Assembly: GCF_020283565.1 (NCBI RefSeq)
Contig: NC_060060.1
Location: 36,022,001-36,086,000, forward strand
DNA length: 64,000 bases
Reading direction: 5' to 3'
DNA from: Trifolium pratense
Taxonomy: Eukaryota > Streptophyta > Magnoliopsida > Fabales > Fabaceae
Positions 57,657-64,000 of the stretch are shown piece by piece. Within the stretch, counting starts at the first letter, position 1, and each line of letters begins with the position of its first letter. The notes below the pieces were generated by a model, which did not search any database, was not told where the DNA came from, and worked only from the letters and a program-made list of their open reading frames with translations. A program made the position numbers and the translations under genes.

Positions 57657-57998
57657 GGTTATGATGCATAAGCGAATTTCTTATGTATCATGCATAAATA
57701 ACATACAAAATTATTTTATTATAAAATGATTTTGTATTACAACCCTCTGAAATTATTTCACGGTAAAAATAGTTTTAACATGATTAAGTACATCTAATGT
57801 GAAACATTCCACGTAAAAAATGATTTTGGCATGATTTTAGTTTAAAATTAACTACGAAGCAATCTGATGACGTTCATGAGTTGCTGTTGTTGATTTGGGG
57901 TGGGAAATAGTGTGTTTGGAGATTTGTTAGATTCAATTTGATGGTAAAGATTTGTTTATGCATCATGGATAAGTTTATTCCTTATGCATAATAACTCA
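57657..57998. mobile_element. MITE, about 340 bp, with TTATGCAT-rich terminal inverted repeats
   Basis: The left end GGTTATGATGCATAAGCGAA continues to CATGCATAAATAAC. The right end read in reverse is GTTATTATGCATAAGGAATA continuing to GATGCATAAACAAAT, giving about 45 bp of imperfect terminal inverted repeat. Non-coding. The same terminus occurs at 16683-16730. Confidence 0.75.
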
Positions 57999-58274
57999 TG
58001 TCTTAATGGTGATATTAAACGTGAGGTGATAATCTCTAAAACATTAGCTAACAACAAAGATTGGTCATATAGAGTTATGATGTGAGGTAGTAATCTCGAG
58101 AAATGTCCACAAGTTTTAATACAACCAATAAAAATATCAAAATTGTTAGGTCGGACGTTATTGTCAAAGTTTGAACTTGGGTCCCTCCACTTTATATATA
58201 AGTTTTCAATAACTTGTCATTTAGTCTATTTAAAAAAAAAACAAGAAATTAACATCGAATAATATTTTTAATTA

Positions 58275-58314
58275 ATTCCTTGTTTTTTTTTTTTGAACAA
58301 ATTTATTCCTTGTT
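58275..58314. repeat. T-tract micro-insertion between direct repeats
   Basis: ATTCCTTGTT at 58275-58284 and 58305-58314 flanks a 20-bp insert of T run plus GAACAAATTT. Confidence 0.7.
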
Positions 58315-59883
58315 ATACTCACGGGTTTATTTTACTAGTTTTTAATTTTCAAGTTTTGATTTGTTTTTACTTAGCTTTCACCGATTGTACAATGGTATTA
58401 AGTTAAATGTTGTATAAAAAAAATAACAAATAAAATCTCACTGTGACAATAACTGTGTTCAATGGCAATGATGTAACAACGTATATTTGACGCATTATGC
58501 CGTTTTAGTTGTTGATAAATTCTTTTGTGTTCACGAAATTCTTTTGTAAAAATAAAATTGTGCTCACAAATTTTTTGACATAAGATTTAAGCAAGAATAG
58601 TTAAATTATGTGTGTTTTTCAAATAAATAAATGACATATATTTTTAACGTTCAAATTTTGTGGCTAAAATATTGTAATCATTAGTAGTTGATCTGTAGAT
58701 AAAATAATCACTTATATTCATACAACCGTAAAAAAATAATTAAAGAAGCCAAATAATATATTAAAATATTTTAAGTATAAGAGTTTTATTAAAAAAAACG
58801 GATAGCTAATAACTAGCTTATAGTATATGAGCTTATAACAGATAAACTTATAGCGAATAACTTATAAATTAACTTTTAGTTTGTACGCAAAATTGGTATG
58901 CAAGTGAAATGACATTATTGGAAAAGATGCAATGCATTCCTAACCAATTAACTATACCACGCCACACCGATCCATAAAATGCACAATTCAAGAATAAGTG
59001 TTTAAAATCTTATAAAACATCACAACTTGCTCAACAAAGAAACCTACATAATCTTGATAAGTATCTTGTCACAACTCACAAAGAAACCTCCACGCAAATA
59101 CAAATACTTTCAGTCGGACATTCTTGTTCCAAATAATATCACAATAAGATAACTCTCGTGGCATCAGGTGAGTCAAGCTTCACCTGCATAATAAATAACA
59201 AATAAGAGTACGTCATGCTGACACTAGTTAAAAAAGCTAAAATTAAAAAGTTTTACATTGCTTTTTTTTATATGTTTAAAAAGTAAATTACACGAATTCT
59301 GATAATCTTTTACTTTATTTAGTTTCTTAACGTATCTCAAGAACATTAGTTAGCATTTTTCTTCAAATAGAAATATCTAATCTAACAACACTGACATTGT
59401 TAGTTGAGTTAAACATTATTTACTATCACTCAAGTATTTTCCTTGGGTGTTTTTTTTATAACTACTATATTATTAGCACAAAGTTTTCACCTCAGGTTTA
59501 ATAGTGACTAATCTACATCGAAGAACATGCCTATTTTTTACATATATAAGTTTGGTCTTTTTATCCAACCTATTTTTTTTAATACGCAAGAATCAACATG
59601 GACCAAATCTCTATCCCTTGCTTAAGAGGCTAAAATTTCTCACAACTTAAATTAATTCATTGTTGATATTTTCGTATGTGTTTATAAACCTCCTCTTTGT
59701 GGATTTGACAAAAATGCACTAGCATCTACGGAGTTAAACACTTAAAATAATAGTATAACTAATTAATGTAAAATTGTTTTACACTCATGTATTTTGTTTA
59801 ACACTATTTTTTAGTTAACAGTATTTGGAACATATTATATTCCTACCAACTAAACTAAGCTCACATGGGACTGTATTTTGTTT

Positions 59884-59927
59884 GTTAAAGCAAATGTTTT
59901 TTTTTTTTTGAGGTTAAAGCAAATGTT
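59884..59927. repeat. T-tract micro-insertion between direct repeats
   Basis: A 15-bp GTTAAAGCAAATGTT at 59884-59898 and 59913-59927 flanks a 14-bp insert, eleven T plus GAG. Confidence 0.8.
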
Positions 59928-62900
59928 AAGTACTCCTTAAAGTGGTTTTTTTTGGTCTAGAAGTTCATCAATGTCTTGACCTATAAGTTTTCTTTTTCTT
60001 TGGAACTCTTTGGTAAAGCTAATTAGTGGCAAGTTAGTTTATAGTTGAAAAATGAATTAGTGTATAATGTCCTCAGTTGTAAAACTAGTGTAATAAGTTT
60101 GTTTATCAAAATTATAAGTTATTTGAATAAATTATAAGCTGACTTTTCAATCATACCAAACATGAAACATTGCCTAAAATAAATTTTGAAGGGGCATTTT
60201 TTCTTCTTGATTCTCTCTATACATGTATATATATGGTCCTCCTTAAAGCAGGGGTTTTGTCTTGGTCAATTCTCCCAAGTACCAAACAGTTGACCAAGAA
60301 AATGGTCGAGTCATATATTTGTTTATTTTTATTTTTCATTAAAAAAAAAAACAGATGAATTATGTCAAAATAATTATTATGGAAAAGAAAAAACAAGTAC
60401 CACAATTACACACATGGAGTAGTACTATGCTATTGTTACATCGATAAAAGCTGGAAAGAACAATCAAGTAGAAAAATGAATTGCTTACATCAAAATGGGT
60501 CACTTTCAGTATCAACAATGGTAAAAATTGTGTTTCCTCTCGGGCAAGTTATCTACTTTTTTGTTTTTTTCCTCCATGTCTGAAAACACGAATTAAAGTT
60601 CTGAGAATACTACTAGCTTTGGTTGTTTGTTGTCTGTTTTATCTGTTTAAAATTCTTCTCATTGGAAGCTCCGGTCGCTAGCTGGGTTGGTTACTTGATT
60701 ATTACTACATCTACCACACCCATTCCTCTAACAACCCTTAATATTTAATGCACGCAATAATTAACTCATATTTTTCTACGTCCGTTATTTTATCATATTT
60801 TATGCATGCACACACATAATCTTATTTTGTTCCTTTTTTATAATTAAGAAATCTCTCAAGTATATAATTCAACTGGTATAGATAATATTGCATTTTATAT
60901 GTAGGATTGATGTTTGAATTCAGAATTTCTCATTTATTTACCTCAATAGGTGAATTTCTAGCCGTCATATAACTTGGCAAAAATAAAATAAAATATAATT
61001 GTCTTTTCAGATTTATTGAATAATTGATATATTTAGTCTATATTAGTATTATAAATCAGATATATTCAATAAAGTTAAAAAGTGGATTTCCTTATTATTA
61101 GAAAATGTTTTATAATACAACATAAATTTCATCTCCTTATTTATTAAAATAGTAATATTAGCAAGAAAATGTTATATATTGAATCAAATTATTTTATCTA
61201 ATATTTATAAAAATATAGTATTAGAAAAAAATGCAGTTCGGTTTTTCGGTTTATTGGTTTTTAAAATTAAAAATCAAGAATAAAGCCAGCCATATTTAGT
61301 TTTTCATCTGAATCAAACTAAATTAATTAATTTTTATTTCAGTTTAGTTTATTTTGTGATGAGTTTGATCAGTTTGATTTGAACCACTTACCCCCTATAA
61401 TTATTCTTGTGAAACTGAGTGAATACCATCAACGTTCTTAATTTTTATTCTTATGATTTAGTCAACCGTCCTACATTTAAAGACAAACATATTTCGGTAA
61501 TACGTTTCTTAATCTTATGTTTGAAGAAAATGAACTTCCTCTGTTAACGACATCCATCATAAATCTAAAGTAGGTGTCTCTGGAATTGTCCAATAGCTGC
61601 ATAGTTTTGATATAGACAACTACTCTAATTGGTTGATCTTTTTAAATAAGGCCTTAAGTTGCTTCAAATATTAGTAATTAGTAATTAATTTGATTAAGAA
61701 GCTAGTGGCCGATCGAGCTAGCCATGTAGTACATTGCTGAATGAATGACAACTGTAATTAATTATGAGATTAAATTTACTTAAGCTCGATTTCGATTTGT
61801 TAAAGCTTACTTAAGGAAACTCTACTCCGAGTATTTTTTAGTGCTTAATGGCATGTTTGGTCCTTAGTTTTAGGTTCGTAAGTTTATTTTATATTTTAAT
61901 TTGGTCTTTTACATTTAAATTTTTGTAAGTTAGTTTTTTGGTAAAATCTTGTTTAAATCGTCCACGTAACTACAAGATTTGTATACACCAGTAACATAAA
62001 AGATTAATTTAAAACTTTTTAAATATAGATGACCAACTTAAAATCTAAAGTAAATATAAGAAATTAAATATGCAATTAATTATTTTTTTAAAAGTAAAGT
62101 TTTCGCTAAAAGGTTTATATATAAAAGTGAGAATTTTAAATAATTTTAAAACTACCTTAAAACTACCTTAAAACTATTTTAAGTAGTTTATCGTAAAAAT
62201 AATTTTCAATATTTTTTAATATTAACATGCAAACACAATATATATTAATCTCTAATATAAATTAATCATTTTTTAAGTAGTCAGCACTAATTTTTCTTAG
62301 GGTGCGTTTGGTTTCAAAGAGAAATTGTAAAGAGAGAAATATGTAAGAGAGAATAAGAGAAGAGAGAAAGAAGTGAGAAAGATGTAAGAAATAAAGTACA
62401 ATTGAGGTGTGATTGATATAAGAGAAAAAGAAAAGAAATAAAGAAGAGAAAAATGTTGAATATTACAAAAGTACTAAAATGCCCTTAAACACATACTAGT
62501 ATAATTTGTTGCATGTGTCATCAACCTGAGTTTGAATGAGTTTTTTTTCTTAGTTTTATGGTGTTTATCGGCTTACTGCTTATAGTTCACGGTATTGCTG
62601 CTGTTTAAGGAGAAACAAGGGCAAAAGGGGAATAAACAAAATTGAAGCTTTCTCTTCAGTTTTGCGAAGAAAAAGGAAAATGTGGGACCCACATGAAATT
62701 GATATCTCTTCTCTATTTCTTCGGTGTTCCAAACAGGGGAAGTGTGATCTCTCTTTCCTATTTCTCTCTTGGATCTCTCTCTCGTCTGTATTTCTTTCGT
62801 TCCAATCAGACGGCTAGTGAGAGAAATTCCAACTTCTCTTCTTCATTCATCTATGTGAGAAGTAGTAGTTTTGAGCCATATTTATTCAAAATGTAAGGGG

Positions 62901-63659
62901 CATAATTAGAGTTAGAGAATTTGTGGGGTATGTGCTCTAGTGTGGGAGTATCTACCAGTTTTCACAAATATTACCACCATCTGAATATATAGCGTATTTT
63001 GGACAGAATATGAAGCCCAGTTTTATCGCTGATGGGTGAATCTCTTAGGCCCATTTTTTCTTTTTACTTATGATTCGAGATTTTCTTTTGTGGTCTATCT
63101 ATTTCTCGCGCGTATTTTCATTTTTACCCTTTCGCTATTTAAGTAGAGGATGTTATAAAAATGATCTTTTTTTTTGAAATTTTTGTAAATGCTGTCTTCT
63201 ACTTAAGTAGCAGACGTTTTTTAAAAAAGTTGGTAGGATGTCTTTGGAGGTATTCGTTACTTAGGTATTTTGGTAAATTTATAGCGCGCGTGAAAAAATG
63301 GATAGGGTAACAAAAGATATGGAGTAGTAATGTCCCACTATTGAAATTTAACTTTTATACAATTGAAATCGGAAGATTAAAATTGCACAAATGATGGAGA
63401 AATGTCCCACTATTAGCATTTGGCACACAATGTTCGGATTGGATAGGCAGTTGAGATAGGAACTCCTATATGTAGGGTGTGAAATTTGAAAAGTTAAAAG
63501 TGCAATCATATTAATGGTTTTAAGGATTGCTTATGTTATGCGAAAGACATAATACTCAAATTTCTCAGTATCAAATCAAACATAATGGCTTAAACTTTTT
63601 TTTAATCATATACGCTTATAAGCTGTTCGTTCAAAAATGCGTTTATAAATGATATAATC

Positions 63660-63664
<5 letters not shown>

Positions 63665-63728
<64 letters not shown>
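63665..63728. repeat. TTA microsatellite
   Basis: About 21 uninterrupted copies of the TTA/ATT triplet. Confidence 0.97.
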
Positions 63729-63730
<2 letters not shown>

Positions 63731-64000
63731 TCTTCCGAAAATTTAAAATGAAGTGTTTTAGAAAACGATAGTTTGTCTTACCTAAAGGTCACATAACATC
63801 CTGAATATTTTATTGAATGAGTGAAGCTCGCAAAGGAGACACTTGTTTCAGATTAGCATCAGTATTTTAGCGACAAAAAAACAGTGTTGTATTACTATAA
63901 CGTTGGCACATGCAACCCTGTGTTGTGTGATAGTCACCACCACATGCTTTAATGCCGACATGTCATGTCACGTACTAGTATCTCTCGTTTCAGCTCATCA

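Larger units (their letters stand above)
57191..64000. other. Gene-free AT-rich region
   Basis: Apart from the MITE at 57657-57998, micro-insertions at 58275 and 59884, and the TTA repeat at 63665-63728, I see no supported gene. 62290-62830 contains purine-rich and complementary pyrimidine-rich GAGA/TCTC stretches beginning GGGTGCGTTTGGTTT, perhaps a decayed transposon. Short ORFs lack domains. Confidence 0.45.

Noticed and set aside
62642..62896. 84-codon ORF on the plus strand
   Set aside because: Its Ser/Phe/Leu-rich translation comes from pyrimidine-rich repeats. No domain and no splice context.
63060..63310. Possible MITE with CGCGCG-containing inverted ends
   Set aside because: The inverted similarity is patchy and I could not define ends or a target duplication.

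Overview
This is nuclear DNA from a dicot, most likely a legume of the Medicago/pea/clover group. The evidence is AT-rich intergenic DNA, genes split by GT-AG introns, plant-only proteins (CESA7, a DYW-type PPR protein, QWRF/AUG8, eIFiso4G), and SINE and MITE families that I associate with legumes from memory. The species cannot be fixed from sequence alone.

Layout, left to right. 1-2265 is a Ty1/copia retrotransposon on the minus strand (one LTR, primer-binding site, and an open gag-protease-integrase frame running off the left edge). It sits inside a coding exon of an FBW2-like F-box/LRR gene, whose 3' part is 2266-2732. 3547-10720 is a tandem array that carries four complete U5 spliceosomal snRNA genes, each with a plant snRNA promoter (USE plus TATA), Sm site, 3' stem-loop and 3' box. 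11492-15187 (minus) is a ten-exon PRD2/MULTIPOLAR SPINDLE 1 gene. 15720-16710 is a foldback element built from minisatellite arms around a 101-bp tandem repeat. 18395-24262 (minus) is eIFiso4G. 28360-30318 (plus) is an intronless cytosolic HSP70 with heat-shock elements. 30955-31919 is an inverted copy of the U5 array end, with a fifth U5 gene on the minus strand. 32006-32455 is a second copy of the HSP70 tail. 33965-37324 (plus) is a nine-exon organellar IF3. 40628-45349 (plus) is a thirteen-exon secondary-wall cellulose synthase, CESA7. 47450-49801 (minus) is an intronless PPR-DYW editing factor. 51768-57190 (minus) is AUG8/QWRF. 57200-64000 holds no gene that I can support.

The genes do not form a pathway, but their order looks ancestral. 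From memory of Arabidopsis, PRD2 and eIFiso4G1 are neighbours (At5g57880/At5g57870), and IF3, this PPR and QWRF8 are consecutive (At4g30690/700/710). Here the second trio is interrupted by CESA7.

The most notable content is the U5 snRNA cluster. It was amplified together with the 3' UTR of the adjacent F-box gene, shows compensatory base changes between copies, and one copy was carried about 20 kb away in inverted orientation with a rearranged 3' end. A second unusual signal is a set of tiny A/T-tract insertions, each flanked by 8-17 bp direct repeats, which look like poly(A)-only retroposition events.
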